Assembly: GCF_024347615.1 (NCBI RefSeq)
Contig: NZ_AP025508.1
Coordinates: forward strand, 2,852,001 to 2,916,000
DNA from: Vibrio splendidus
Lineage (GTDB): Bacteria > Pseudomonadota > Gammaproteobacteria > Enterobacterales > Vibrionaceae
Length of the DNA stretch: 64,000 nucleotides
Direction of reading: 5' to 3'
The notes beneath the pieces were generated by a model. It saw nothing but the letters and a program-made list of their open reading frames with translations, did not search any database and was not told the DNA's origin. The translations under genes and the position numbers were made by a program. Positions 54,567 through 64,000 of this stretch are shown one piece after another; the stretch's first letter is position 1, and each line of letters opens with the position of its first letter.

Positions 54567-55451
54567 TTACTTAGCACTCAAGCAACTGGTGTAGCTGTCT
54601 GTAAGTTGCTGAAGAAAATCGAAATAACTTCCACTCTTCACTTCAACCTGTGAACCAACAGGATCAAGTTGCCCCTGCTTAGCATTGCTTCCGCGAGTCA
54701 CCGATTCGATTACAGCCGGTGTAAATTGAGGCTCTGCAAATACACATTGAACATTTTCACGCACCAAGGTTTTCTTGATAGCTATCAAGCTTTTTGCACC
54801 CGGCTTGCGCTCTGGGCTCACGGTAAAGTGACCTAAGTTATTTAACTCAAACTCCTGTTCGAAGTAGCCATACGCATCATGGAATACGTAGTAACCTTTG
54901 TCTTTCACTGGCGCAAGTTGTTCATTAATTGACTGCTTCTTCTCTTTCAAAGCAATCAAGAATGAGTCTAGGTTCTCTTGATACGCCATTGCGTTATCAA
55001 GGTCAGATTCAATCAACTTAGCTGAGATATATTTTGCCGCGACTTCAACTTGGTCGATGCCCAACCAAAAATGCGGGTCATGGCTACCATGATGGTGTCC
55101 TTCATGAGCATCGTGATCTTCATGCCCAAACTCTCGCAAGTTGATTCCAGGAATCTCACTGATCTTGATAACATTTTCTTTTGAACCAATCACCTTAGTC
55201 AAAAAGGCTTCTAGGTCAGGGCCGAACCAGATAACCATATCGGCACTATGAACTTTTTTGACATCCGATGGCTTAAGCGCATAATCATGCGGCGAAGCAT
55301 TGCTGTTCATCAACACATCCGGCTCACTAACGCCTTGCGTTAATTCTGTCACAATCATTTGAATCGGTTTAAAGCTTGTTAGAATAGTATTGGCACTTGC
55401 GACACTTGGCGCTAAAAGCAAAGTAGCAAGTATAAAAGATGAACGTGACAT
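54567..55451 (-). CDS. znuA: zinc ABC transporter substrate-binding protein ZnuA
   Basis: ZnuA captures Zn2+ in the periplasm for ZnuBC. The 294-aa protein has a signal peptide (FILATLLLAPSVASA), metal-ligand His in NASPHDYALKPSD, a His/Asp/Glu-rich loop (about 113-130: GHEDHDAHEGHHHGSHD) and a ligand region FHDAYGYFEQEF. It is divergent from znuCB across a Zur-like box, so low zinc should induce both. Confidence 0.95.
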   Translation of the reverse strand: MSRSSFILATLLLAPSVASANTILTSFKPIQMIVTELTQGVSEPDVLMNSNASPHDYALKPSDVKKVHSADMVIWFGPDLEAFLTKVIGSKENVIKISEIPGINLREFGHEDHDAHEGHHHGSHDPHFWLGIDQVEVAAKYISAKLIESDLDNAMAYQENLDSFLIALKEKKQSINEQLAPVKDKGYYVFHDAYGYFEQEFELNNLGHFTVSPERKPGAKSLIAIKKTLVRENVQCVFAEPQFTPAVIESVTRGSNAKQGQLDPVGSQVEVKSGSYFDFLQQLTDSYTSCLSAK

Positions 55452-55488
55452 AATCCCTCGATAATAGAAAAGTAGCTTAGGCTTGAGG

Positions 55489-55510
55489 TAAATGTTACAT
55501 TATAACATTA
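55489..55510. promoter_or_regulatory. Zur-like box between znuA and znuCB
   Basis: TAAATGTTACATTATAACAT plus TA is close to the gamma-proteobacterial Zur consensus with inverted ATGTTA/TAACAT halves. It lies between the two divergent starts. Confidence 0.8.
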
Positions 55511-55534
55511 GCGAATTGCAAATGAGTTCTATTC

Positions 55535-56314
55535 ATGGATAACTTAATCCAACTAGATTCTGTGAGCGTCGAATTTGACGGTCGAAAAGTTCTAGACAAC
55601 ATCTCTCTAAATATAGAGCGCGGCAGAATCACCACCCTCATTGGGCCAAACGGTGCAGGAAAGTCGACATTAGTCAAAGTGGTACTGGGTTTACAAAGAA
55701 AATTTTCAGGCACAATAACAAAAGCTAAAAAACTGAAAATTGGCTATGTACCGCAAAAATTAAAGCTCAATGATTCACTACCGCTCAATGTAGAACGTTT
55801 TCTAAAGCTCACTGGTAAGTTCAGTCAGCAGGAGATCCTTGAAGCATTGAAGCTCGTTGGCGCCGAACATCTGCAAAAGAGTAACATGCACCAGCTATCT
55901 GGCGGTGAAAACCAACGTGTGCTGATTGCTCGTTCATTGCTAAGAAGACCAGATCTACTTGTTCTTGATGAACCTGCTCAAGGCGTTGATGTACAAGGGC
56001 AAATAGACCTGTATGACCTGATTGACACCATTCGTCACCGCTTTGGTTGTGCCGTATTTATGGTTTCACACGATCTGCATTTAGTGATGGCAAAAACAGA
56101 CGATGTTATCTGCTTACACCATCACATCTGCTGTTCAGGCGCACCTGCAGACATCAAACACCACCCTTCGTATATTGCGCTCTTTGGCACCGCGACCCAA
56201 GAAACACTAGCGTTTTATCATCACCAACACGAACATCACCATCATGATCTTGCAGGCCAGCCTGTCGAAGGCGACGTGCATGAATGTTCAAACCATAAAC
56301 ACGGACATCACTAA
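55535..56314 (+). CDS. znuC: zinc ABC transporter ATP-binding protein ZnuC
   Basis: A 259-aa ABC ATPase that powers zinc import. Walker A is [18 protein letters not shown], the signature [16 protein letters not shown], and Walker [14 protein letters not shown]. The last 45 residues are strikingly rich in His (HHQHEHHHH, then HKHGHH), a probable zinc-sensing or -storing tail. The TAATG overlap couples it to znuB. Confidence 0.95.
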   Translation: MDNLIQLDSVSVEFDGRKVLDNISLNIERGRITTLIGPNGAGKSTLVKVVLGLQRKFSGTITKAKKLKIGYVPQKLKLNDSLPLNVERFLKLTGKFSQQEILEALKLVGAEHLQKSNMHQLSGGENQRVLIARSLLRRPDLLVLDEPAQGVDVQGQIDLYDLIDTIRHRFGCAVFMVSHDLHLVMAKTDDVICLHHHICCSGAPADIKHHPSYIALFGTATQETLAFYHHQHEHHHHDLAGQPVEGDVHECSNHKHGHH

Positions 56315-57099
56315 TGCTTGAGTTTCTTCTTCCCTCTATTCTGGCGGGTTTGGGTATTGCGCTAATTGCAGGCCCATTAGGATCGTTCGTGGTATGGCGC
56401 AAGATGGCTTACTTTGGTGACACGCTTGCTCACGCTTCTTTGATGGGCTTAGCACTTGGCTTTCTGTTCAACATTAACTTGTATCTCGCGCTGCTGATTT
56501 GTTGTTTGATGCTGGCTGTGTTGCTAGTGACTTTACAAAAACAAAAGCTAGTCGCGACCGATACCTTACTGGGTATATTGGCGCACAGTGCTCTGTCTTT
56601 GGGTCTTGTTGCTGTCAGCTTCTTAGATAATGTTCGTGTTGATCTAATGAGCTACTTATTTGGTGACTTACTTGCGGTATCTCCGACTGATTTAGTGTTC
56701 ATCTATGCGGGTGCTGCTGTGATTGGATTGGTGCTTGCTATCTTTTGGCGACCACTATTGTCGACGACCGTTAACGAAGATCTCGCAGCAGTTGACGGCA
56801 TCAACATTGATTTAATGCGTCTTATTTTGATGCTACTTGTGGGTATCGTAATTGCGGTAGGTATGAAGTTTGTTGGTGCGTTAATCATGACCTCACTACT
56901 TATCATTCCAGCAGCAACAGCAAGAAAGTTTGCCAATACACCTGAACAGATGGCGTTTCTTGCCTCAGTTATTGGCTCTATCGCTGTGTTCGGCGGATTA
57001 AGTTTATCTTGGTTCTATGACACACCAGCTGGCCCTTCTGTTGTTATCAGTGCTGCGGCAATGTTTATGCTGTCTCAAATGTACAGAACCCGCGCCTAA
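56314..57099 (+). CDS. znuB: zinc ABC transporter permease ZnuB
   Basis: A 261-aa inner-membrane permease with about eight helices. The family blocks are [20 protein letters not shown] and [20 protein letters not shown]. It makes the channel of ZnuABC. It starts on the last base of the znuC stop codon and ends before a bidirectional terminator. Confidence 0.95.
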   Translation: MLEFLLPSILAGLGIALIAGPLGSFVVWRKMAYFGDTLAHASLMGLALGFLFNINLYLALLICCLMLAVLLVTLQKQKLVATDTLLGILAHSALSLGLVAVSFLDNVRVDLMSYLFGDLLAVSPTDLVFIYAGAAVIGLVLAIFWRPLLSTTVNEDLAAVDGINIDLMRLILMLLVGIVIAVGMKFVGALIMTSLLIIPAATARKFANTPEQMAFLASVIGSIAVFGGLSLSWFYDTPAGPSVVISAAAMFMLSQMYRTRA

Positions 57100-57195
57100 A
57101 GTGAAAAGTCGGGACCCGTTCTGGCTTTTAACAACACAACAGTTGATGCGGTGATTGTTTACAAAAGAACCGCTCACAAAAAATCAGTCACAAAA

Positions 57196-57226
57196 AAAAA
57201 GGCTTGGTCAGTGACCAAGCCTTTTT
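57196..57226. terminator. bidirectional terminator between znuB and sucD
   Basis: AAAAAGGCTTGGTCA and TGACCAAGCCTTTTT form a perfect stem around a single G. Confidence 0.93.
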
Positions 57227-57272
57227 AATATCGTTCAGTTAACTTCTATCTCGTTAGATAAAAGCCAGCTGA

Positions 57273-58145
57273 TTACCAACCCGTGATTTCACGTAGGCCT
57301 TTACCGATGTCAGCAAGAGACTTAACAGTCTTAACGCCTGCTGCTTCTAGTGCTGCGAATTTATCTTCAGCAGTACCTTTACCGCCAGAGATGATTGCGC
57401 CAGCGTGGCCCATACGTTTACCCGGAGGAGCAGTAACACCAGCGATGTAAGATACAACTGGCTTAGTTACGTTTGCTTTGATGAACTCAGCTGCTTCTTC
57501 TTCCGCAGTACCACCGATCTCACCAATCATTACGATTGCTTCAGTCTCTGGGTCTTCTTGGAAAAGTTTTAGGATATCAATGAAGTTTGAACCTGGGATA
57601 GGGTCACCACCGATACCAACACATGTAGACTGACCAAAGCCTTCATCTGTAGTTTGCTTAACTGCTTCGTACGTCAGAGTTCCTGAACGAGATACGATAC
57701 CTACTTTACCCTTCTTGTGGATATGGCCAGGCATGATACCAATCTTACACTCGTCTGGAGTGATAAGACCTGGACAGTTAGGACCGATCATGCGAACGCC
57801 AGTTTCTTCTAGCTTCACTTTAACGTCGATCATATCTGTAGTAGGGATACCTTCAGTGATCGTTACGATCAGTTCGATACCTGCATCAATCGCTTCTAGG
57901 ATTGCATCTTTACAGAAAGGTGCTGGTACGTAGATAACTGTTGCTGTTGCGCCAGTCACTTCTACTGCTTCACGTACTGTGTTGAATACTGGAAGGCCTA
58001 GGTGAGTTTGACCACCTTTACCAGGTGAAACACCACCAACCATTTGCGTACCGTATGCGATAGCTTGGTCTGAGTGGAATGTACCTTGACCGCCAGTGAA
58101 ACCCTGACAGATTACTTTAGTGTCTTTGTTAATTAATACAGACAT
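57273..58145 (-). CDS. sucD: succinyl-CoA synthetase alpha subunit
   Basis: A 290-aa subunit that holds the phosphohistidine and CoA site. CoA-binding [18 protein letters not shown] lies at the start and the active-site His in [17 protein letters not shown]. With SucC it makes succinate and ATP/GTP from succinyl-CoA. Its ATG overlaps the sucC stop by one base. Last gene of the sdh-suc operon. Confidence 0.97.
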   Translation of the reverse strand: MSVLINKDTKVICQGFTGGQGTFHSDQAIAYGTQMVGGVSPGKGGQTHLGLPVFNTVREAVEVTGATATVIYVPAPFCKDAILEAIDAGIELIVTITEGIPTTDMIDVKVKLEETGVRMIGPNCPGLITPDECKIGIMPGHIHKKGKVGIVSRSGTLTYEAVKQTTDEGFGQSTCVGIGGDPIPGSNFIDILKLFQEDPETEAIVMIGEIGGTAEEEAAEFIKANVTKPVVSYIAGVTAPPGKRMGHAGAIISGGKGTAEDKFAALEAAGVKTVKSLADIGKGLREITGW

Positions 58146-59311
58146 TATTTAGCCTCCGCAGCAGCAACAACTTTCTGAGCAGCATCTGTTAGAGATACAG
58201 CAGCAATGATATCAACATCAGAATTAGCAAGTACTTCGCGACCTAGGTCTGCGTTTGTACCTTCTAGACGAACAACGACAGGAACTGTTACGCCAACTTC
58301 TTTAACTGCACCAATAATACCTTCAGCGATCATGTCACAACGAACGATGCCACCGAAGATGTTGACTAGTACTGCTTTAACATTGTCATCAGAAAGGATG
58401 ATCTTGAATGCTTCAGCTACACGCTCTTTTGTTGCGCCGCCGCCTACATCAAGGAAGTTTGCTGGCTTGCCGCCGTGTAGGTTTACGATATCCATCGTAC
58501 CCATAGCAAGGCCTGCACCGTTAACCATACAGCCAACGTTGCCATCAAGTGCTACGTAGTTCAGTTCCCACTGAGCTGCGTGCGCTTCGCGCTCGTCTTC
58601 TTGTGAAGGATCGTGCATTTCACGAAGCTTTGGCTGACGGTACATTGCGTTTGAATCAATGTTGATCTTGCCGTCTAGACAAAGAAGGTTACCTTCATTT
58701 GTAATAACAAGCGGGTTAATTTCTAGTAGAGCTAGGTCGTACTGAGCGAACATTTCACCAAGACCCATGAAGATCTTAACGAACTGTTTAATTTGATCGC
58801 CAGCTAGGCCAAGTTTGAATGCCAATTCACGGCCTTGGTAAGCTTGAGGGCCAACTAGAGGATCGATCGCAGATTGGTGAATCAACTCTGGAGTTTCTTC
58901 AGCGATTTTCTCAATGTCCACGCCGCCTTCAGTTGACGCCATGAATACAATTTTACGAGTTGCACGGTCAACAACAGCGCCTAGGTAAAGTTCGTTAGCA
59001 ATGTTTGATGCTTCTTCAACTAGGATCTTTGTTACAGGCTGACCATTAGCGTCTGTTTGGTAAGTCACTAGGTTTTTACCTAGCCACTTTTGTGCAAACT
59101 CTTTAACGCCTTCTTTAGTGTCATGTAGCTCTACGCCGCCCGCTTTACCGCGACCACCAGCGTGTACTTGACACTTAACGACTTTCTTGGCTGTACTGAT
59201 ACGACCTGCAGCTTCGAAAGCTTCTTGTGCTGTATCACATGCGAAACCTTCTGGTACAGGCAAACCGAATTCTGCAAACAGCTGTTTGGCTTGGTATTCA
59301 TGCAAATTCAT
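58145..59311 (-). CDS. sucC: succinyl-CoA synthetase beta subunit
   Basis: A 388-aa ATP-grasp subunit. It begins [20 protein letters not shown] and holds [16 protein letters not shown] and the C-terminal [17 protein letters not shown]. It binds the nucleotide and pairs with SucD. It follows sucB after a 206-nt gap. Confidence 0.97.
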   Translation of the reverse strand: MNLHEYQAKQLFAEFGLPVPEGFACDTAQEAFEAAGRISTAKKVVKCQVHAGGRGKAGGVELHDTKEGVKEFAQKWLGKNLVTYQTDANGQPVTKILVEEASNIANELYLGAVVDRATRKIVFMASTEGGVDIEKIAEETPELIHQSAIDPLVGPQAYQGRELAFKLGLAGDQIKQFVKIFMGLGEMFAQYDLALLEINPLVITNEGNLLCLDGKINIDSNAMYRQPKLREMHDPSQEDEREAHAAQWELNYVALDGNVGCMVNGAGLAMGTMDIVNLHGGKPANFLDVGGGATKERVAEAFKIILSDDNVKAVLVNIFGGIVRCDMIAEGIIGAVKEVGVTVPVVVRLEGTNADLGREVLANSDVDIIAAVSLTDAAQKVVAAAEAK

Positions 59312-59478
59312 TTTGATATTCCGTTTATTTTCCCTTAAGGGATTATTATTTCCATAACGACACAGTTTCCTGTGGTACGTCTGTAGGGTCTTCTCAAATC
59401 AACTGCTGTCCATTTTCTAATGGCTTTACAGTTCAAGTGAAGGCCAGACGTTGAGCAGCCTAGCCTTTGAAACTTTTT

Positions 59479-59507
59479 ACGTCTAGCTAACGAGGTTAAC
59501 TAGACGT
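59479..59507. other. stem-loop between sucB and sucC
   Basis: ACGTCTAG (59479-59486) and CTAGACGT (59500-59507) form an 8-bp stem with no T run. It may tune the transcript between the two halves of the operon by processing or stability. Confidence 0.45.
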
Positions 59508-59517
59508 TTTAGCGATA

Positions 59518-60726
59518 CTAAACGTCTAATAACAGACGTGCAGGATCTTCTAGAAGCTCTTTGATAGTCACTAGGAAGCCAACTGATTCACGGCCATCGA
59601 TTAGACGGTGATCGTAAGAAAGCGCTAGGTACATCATTGGTAGAATTTCTACCTTGCCATCAACAGCCATTGGACGATCTTGGATTTTATGCATACCCAA
59701 AATTGCCGCTTGAGGCGGGTTGATGATTGGCGTAGACATTAGAGAACCAAATACACCACCGTTTGTAATAGTGAAGTTACCACCCATCAGCTCATCAACA
59801 GTTAGCTTGCCGTCACGGCCTTTGATTGCTAGCTCTTTGATGCCTTTTTCGATGTCAGCAAAACCTAGTGTGTCACAGTCTTTCAGTACTGGAGTCACTA
59901 GACCGCGTGGCGTAGATACCGCCATGCTGATATCGAAGTAGTTGTGGTAAATGATATCTGTACCATCAATCGAAGCGTTAACTTCTGGGAAACGCTTCAG
60001 CGCTTCTGTTACTGCTTTCACATAGAAAGACATGAAACCAAGACGCGTATCGTGACGCTTCTCGAATTGGTCTTTGTACTGCTTACGAAGGTCCATGATT
60101 GGTTTCATGTTCACTTCGTTGAAAGTAGTCAGCATTGCTGTGCTGTTCTTCGCTTCTAGAAGACGGTTTGCAACTGTCTTACGTAGGCGAGTCATAGGCA
60201 CGCGTTTTTGGCTACGAGCCGCTGCTGGCGCTTCAACTGCTGGTGCAGATGCTGCTACCGGAGCCGCTTTCGCTGCTGCTAGGTGCGCGTCGATGTCTTC
60301 ACGAGTAATACGACCACCAACACCAGTGCCTTTGACGTCAGCTGGTTGTAGGTTGTGTTCTGCAAGAAGACGACGAACAGCTGGGCTTAGTGCGTCGTTG
60401 CTTTCTTCTGTCAGTGCCGCTTTGTGGCGCTTATCAGGAGAAGCTTCTGTATCTTCAGTGGTATCTTTCGTTGGTTCACCAGCGACAGCACCAGGTTTGA
60501 TCTTTGCAAGAAGCTGCTTAGAAAGTACCGTAGCACCCTCTTCTTCTAGGATAGCTTCCAGAACACCCGCTTCAGGAGCAGGTACTTCTAGAACTACTTT
60601 ATCTGTTTCGATGTCTACAATGACTTCATCACGTGCAACGGCTTCGCCTGGTTTTTTGTGCCAAGTCGCCACTGTTGCATCAGCCACAGATTCAGGTAAA
60701 TCTGGAACCAGAATTTCAATTGTCAT
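59518..60726 (-). CDS. sucB: 2-oxoglutarate dehydrogenase E2, dihydrolipoyl succinyltransferase
   Basis: A 402-aa E2 core protein. The lipoyl domain has its Lys in [18 protein letters not shown] (about residue 43). The E1/E3-binding domain reads [19 protein letters not shown] (about 113-150). The catalytic domain ends with the active site [16 protein letters not shown]. It moves succinyl from lipoate to CoA. It is 21 nt from sucA. Confidence 0.97.
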   Translation of the reverse strand: MTIEILVPDLPESVADATVATWHKKPGEAVARDEVIVDIETDKVVLEVPAPEAGVLEAILEEEGATVLSKQLLAKIKPGAVAGEPTKDTTEDTEASPDKRHKAALTEESNDALSPAVRRLLAEHNLQPADVKGTGVGGRITREDIDAHLAAAKAAPVAASAPAVEAPAAARSQKRVPMTRLRKTVANRLLEAKNSTAMLTTFNEVNMKPIMDLRKQYKDQFEKRHDTRLGFMSFYVKAVTEALKRFPEVNASIDGTDIIYHNYFDISMAVSTPRGLVTPVLKDCDTLGFADIEKGIKELAIKGRDGKLTVDELMGGNFTITNGGVFGSLMSTPIINPPQAAILGMHKIQDRPMAVDGKVEILPMMYLALSYDHRLIDGRESVGFLVTIKELLEDPARLLLDV

Positions 60727-60747
60727 GTGCGTATTTTCCTTTTACTT

Positions 60748-63567
60748 CTAGTTCTTAAGTAGGGTCAAAGCGTCGTCAACTAACGCTTTTTGTTGTTTCA
60801 AGTGTACCGACATATAGCCAACAGCTGGTGATGCTGATGCAGGACGACCTGCATATTGAATATCAGCACCCACTGGGATAGCAGCTCGGAAATTATGTTG
60901 GCTACTGTACCAAGCACCTTGGTTTTGTGGCTCTTCTTGACACCAAACGTAATCGACTACATTTGTGTATTGTGCGATTGCAGCTCTCACATCCTCGTAA
61001 GGGAACGGGTAAAGTTGCTCAATACGTACAATAGCGACATCGTCTTGCTCGTTCTTACGTCTTTGATCAAGCAGGTCAAAGTAAACCTTACCTGAACAGA
61101 ACACGACGCGTTTTACGTTCTCAGGAGCCAGATCATCAATTTCTGCGATAGCTGGTTGGAACGTACCTTCTGCTAGATCTTCCATAGAAGACGTACATAG
61201 AGGGTGACGAAGCAATGACTTAGGTGACATTACGATCAGTGGACGACGCATTGGTCTAACAACCTGACGGCGAATCATGTGATAAACCTGTGCCGGCGTT
61301 GAAGGAACAACAACCTGCATGTTTTGTTCAGCACATAATTGAAGGTAACGTTCAAGACGAGCAGATGAGTGCTCTGGGCCTTGGCCTTCATAGCCGTGAG
61401 GAAGCAGCATAGTTAGACCACATAAACGTGCCCACTTTTGCTCACCTGACGAAATGAATTGGTCGATTACAACTTGTGCACCGTTTGCGAAGTCACCAAA
61501 TTGTGCTTCCCAAAGGGTTAGACCGCTTGGTTCTGCCGTTGCATAACCATACTCAAATGCGAGTACCGCTTCTTCAGATAACACAGAGTCAAATACTTGG
61601 AATGGCCCTTGTTTATCATGAATGTTCGCAAGAGGAACATACGTGCTTGCATCTGATTGATTGTGCAGTACTGAGTGACGGTGGAAGAACGTACCACGAC
61701 CTGAATCTTGGCCTGAGATACGAATACGCTTACCGTCATCAACAAGTGTTGCGTAAGCCAGGGTCTCGGCCATACCCCAATCGACTTGTTTCTCACCATT
61801 CACCATGGCAGTACGATCGTTGTACAGTTTGTTTACTCGGCTTTGCAACTTGTGGCTGTCTGGGTATTGGCAAAGTTTGCTACCAAGCTCTTTCAGGCGC
61901 TCGATATCAATCTTGTTGTCCCATTCGATGTTCCAGTCATGACCTAAGTAAGGTGACCAGTCCACTGAGTGAAGTGCCATTGGGCGCCACTCTTTAACCA
62001 CAACTTCACCGTGATCAAGTGCATCACGATATTCATTAACGAGTTGAGTTGCCGTATCAATACCAAACTCACCGCGTTCCATTAGCACGTCAGCATAAAG
62101 CTTACGTGGCGTTGGATGCTTCTTGATTTTTTGGTACATCAAAGGCTGCGTTGCATTCGGCTCATCGGCTTCATTGTGACCGTGGCGACGGTAACAAACC
62201 AAATCAATAACAACATCACGCTTAAACGTATTACGGTAATCTAATGCAAGACGCGCTACGAAAGCGACAGCTTCTGGATCATCAGAGTTAACGTGGAAAA
62301 TCGGAGCCTGAACCATCTTCGCGATATCGGTACAGTACATCGTAGAACGTGTATCGCGAGGGTTAGACGTTGTAAAACCAACTTGGTTATTTACAACGAT
62401 ACGAACCGTACCACCAACACAGAAACCACGAGCTTGAGACATGTTGAACGTCTCTTGTACTACACCCTGGCCAGCGATAGCTGAATCACCATGGATAGTA
62501 ATTGGAAGTACGCGGCTGCCATCTTTATCGTCTAGACGATCTTGGCGAGCACGTACCGAACCGATAACTACCGGGTTTACGATTTCTAAGTGAGATGGGT
62601 TAAATGCAAGTGCTAAGTGAACGTTGCCGCCTGGTGTTGCGAAATCCGCAGAGAAACCTTGGTGGTATTTCACATCACCAGTGCCCCACGAGTCATCGCT
62701 GTGCTTGCCCGCAAACTCGTCAAACAGGTCTTGTGGCTTTTTACCAAGCACATTGACCAGCATGTTTAGACGACCACGGTGAGCCATACCAACAACAACT
62801 TCACGCATGCCTTGTCCACCTGCATGACGAATAATTTCCTTCGTCATTGGGATCAACGCATCACCACCTTCCAATGAGAAGCGTTTTGCGCCTGGGAATT
62901 TAGCACCAAGATAGCGCTCAAGACCTTCAGCAGCAGTTAGCTCTTCTAGGAAAGCTTGCTTTTCTTCTTTATCGAAAGAGGGTTGACCAGAAACAGACTC
63001 TAAACGTTGTTGGATCCAACGCTTTTGCTCTGTGTTAGTCATGTGCATGTATTCAGCACCAATCGAACCACAATAAGTTTGCTTTAAAGATTTGTACAAA
63101 TCTCGAAGCACCATCGTCTCTTGGCCAATGGCGTAAGAGCCGACGTTAAACGTCTCATTGAGGTCATCTTCGGTAAGAGTGTGAAAAGAAGGATCCAGTT
63201 CAGCGACTGTATCTCTTTCCCATAAACCTAGGGGGTCTAGATTTGCTGATTGATGCCCTCGGAATCGATAGGCATTAATAAGTTGCAGAACCTTTACTTG
63301 TTTCGCATCGACATCTGGATCACTAACTTGGACACTGTAATGCTTTGTTTCTTGAGCGAGTCGACGGAAGTATTCACGAACACGAGAGTGTGGTTGTTCC
63401 ACTGCTTCTGAAGCTTGCACAGGCAATTCTTCAAAAACACTTCTCCATTCGTCACTTACCGAATCGGGGTCACTTAGATACAGTTCATAGAGTTCTTCTA
63501 CGTACGTTGCATTGGCGCCAGCCAAGTGTGAAGACTCGAGCCATGCCTTCATCACGCCGTTGTGCAT
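60748..63567 (-). CDS. sucA: 2-oxoglutarate dehydrogenase E1
   Basis: A 939-aa thiamine-diphosphate enzyme that decarboxylates 2-oxoglutarate. Key blocks are the N-terminal DPDSVSDEWRSVFEEL, VVVGMAHRGRLNMLVNVLGK, GDSAIAGQGVVQETFNMS with the cofactor Asp, and PHGYEGQGPEHSSARLER. AAGGGAAA precedes ATG 63567. It follows sdhB past a terminator-like stem. Confidence 0.97.
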   Translation of the reverse strand: MHNGVMKAWLESSHLAGANATYVEELYELYLSDPDSVSDEWRSVFEELPVQASEAVEQPHSRVREYFRRLAQETKHYSVQVSDPDVDAKQVKVLQLINAYRFRGHQSANLDPLGLWERDTVAELDPSFHTLTEDDLNETFNVGSYAIGQETMVLRDLYKSLKQTYCGSIGAEYMHMTNTEQKRWIQQRLESVSGQPSFDKEEKQAFLEELTAAEGLERYLGAKFPGAKRFSLEGGDALIPMTKEIIRHAGGQGMREVVVGMAHRGRLNMLVNVLGKKPQDLFDEFAGKHSDDSWGTGDVKYHQGFSADFATPGGNVHLALAFNPSHLEIVNPVVIGSVRARQDRLDDKDGSRVLPITIHGDSAIAGQGVVQETFNMSQARGFCVGGTVRIVVNNQVGFTTSNPRDTRSTMYCTDIAKMVQAPIFHVNSDDPEAVAFVARLALDYRNTFKRDVVIDLVCYRRHGHNEADEPNATQPLMYQKIKKHPTPRKLYADVLMERGEFGIDTATQLVNEYRDALDHGEVVVKEWRPMALHSVDWSPYLGHDWNIEWDNKIDIERLKELGSKLCQYPDSHKLQSRVNKLYNDRTAMVNGEKQVDWGMAETLAYATLVDDGKRIRISGQDSGRGTFFHRHSVLHNQSDASTYVPLANIHDKQGPFQVFDSVLSEEAVLAFEYGYATAEPSGLTLWEAQFGDFANGAQVVIDQFISSGEQKWARLCGLTMLLPHGYEGQGPEHSSARLERYLQLCAEQNMQVVVPSTPAQVYHMIRRQVVRPMRRPLIVMSPKSLLRHPLCTSSMEDLAEGTFQPAIAEIDDLAPENVKRVVFCSGKVYFDLLDQRRKNEQDDVAIVRIEQLYPFPYEDVRAAIAQYTNVVDYVWCQEEPQNQGAWYSSQHNFRAAIPVGADIQYAGRPASASPAVGYMSVHLKQQKALVDDALTLLKN

Positions 63568-63625
63568 ATTTTCCCTTAACCAGTAGTTTTCACGTTTGCT
63601 GCGGTCTATGCCGAGCTATTAAAAG

Positions 63626-63650
63626 GCCGCCCCAAAACTTCTAGGGCGGC
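63626..63650 (-). terminator. stem-loop between sdhB and sucA
   Basis: GCCGCCC and GGGCGGC form a 7-bp GC stem with an 11-nt loop, followed on the minus strand by CTTTTAAT. It may attenuate read-through from sdh into suc. Confidence 0.7.
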
Positions 63651-63664
63651 AATTTTTATATAAC

Positions 63665-64000
63665 TTAAACCGAACGATTCACAAGCATGGTCTTGATGTG
63701 ACCAATTGCTTTCGTCGGATTTAATCCCTTAGGACAAACACTTACACAATTCATGATGCCATGGCAACGAAAAACGCTAAATGCATCATCAAGATCGGAC
63801 AGACGTTCGTCTGTCGCCGTATCTCGGCTATCTATTAGCCAACGGTATGCTGCAAGCAAGCCAGCTGGTCCGATGAACTTATCTGGATTCCACCAGAATG
63901 ATGGGCACGAAGTCGTACAACATGCACACATGATACATTCATACAAACCATCTAAATGAGCACGCTCATCAGGGCTTTGTAGGTTTTCACGAGCCGGTGG
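63665..64000 (-). CDS. sdhB: succinate dehydrogenase iron-sulphur subunit (partial)
   Basis: The C-terminal 111 codons are present; the start lies beyond the window. The frame is open to base 64000 ([20 protein letters not shown]). Cysteines [16 protein letters not shown] and [17 protein letters not shown] are the 4Fe-4S and 3Fe-4S cluster ligands of SdhB. It passes electrons from SdhA to quinone in complex II. Confidence 0.96.
   Translation of the reverse strand, partial: PPARENLQSPDERAHLDGLYECIMCACCTTSCPSFWWNPDKFIGPAGLLAAYRWLIDSRDTATDERLSDLDDAFSVFRCHGIMNCVSVCPKGLNPTKAIGHIKTMLVNRSV

Overview
The window looks like a chromosome segment of a Vibrio, probably of the Splendidus group. The reasons are the gene content and order: fabB-mnmC-yfcL-epmC-aroC, minCDE, rnd-fadD-slp-tsaB-yoaA, yecM/argS, feoABC, znuABC and sdhB-sucABCD. 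The species is an inference; I could run no search.

Backbone, left part (1-7075): start of fabB, mnmC, an FMN reductase, yfcL, epmC, a UPF0126/TRIC membrane protein, aroC and elaA. Most of this order is also that of enterobacteria.

Mobile island (7133-25031, about 17.9 kb): it sits inside a tRNA-Arg(UCU) gene. The 3' part of the tRNA lies at 7078-7132 and the 5' part at 25032-25059, and both carry the hexamer GTGCTC. Joining the parts through one hexamer gives a perfect 77-nt tRNA. The island has short terminal inverted repeats, six copies of a TTACCAYTT-type motif near its ends, and a three-gene recombinase operon of the gamma-mobile-trio type (gmtY-gmtZ-gmtX, Tn554-like logic). Near its right end it carries its own tRNA-Arg(UCU), interrupted in the anticodon by a 259-nt group I intron, with its own promoter and terminator. 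It therefore seems to break the host tRNA and bring a self-splicing replacement.

The cargo is AT-rich and defence-like: a lone Xre regulator with paired palindromic operators, DUF5677-like, DUF4145, DUF4365 and DUF3223 proteins, and a DUF4209 protein. It also includes a tightly overlapping operon of an MBL-fold hydrolase, a trypsin-like protease fused to a HamA-like domain, and a HamB-like helicase. The HamA-like part has lost its nuclease residues. I read this as a Hachiman variant whose nuclease output is replaced by a protease/MBL output. It is the best candidate for an undescribed system.

Backbone, right part (25060-64000): folD, a CPA-type antiporter, a NupC-type transporter, a LysR regulator, an MltB-family transglycosylase, ycgL, minCDE, rnd, fadD, an alpha/beta hydrolase, slp, tsaB, yoaA, purU, yecM, argS, a HIT protein, feoABC, a very large periplasmic-sensor/AraC regulator, znuA and znuCB divergent across a Zur-like box, and the TCA operon sdhB-sucA-sucB-sucC-sucD read leftward. 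Non-coding curiosities are two microsatellites abutting the arms of an inverted repeat (50641-50854), a possible small RNA upstream of feoA, an octamer array over the purU stop codon, and a family of dispersed palindromic intergenic repeats.
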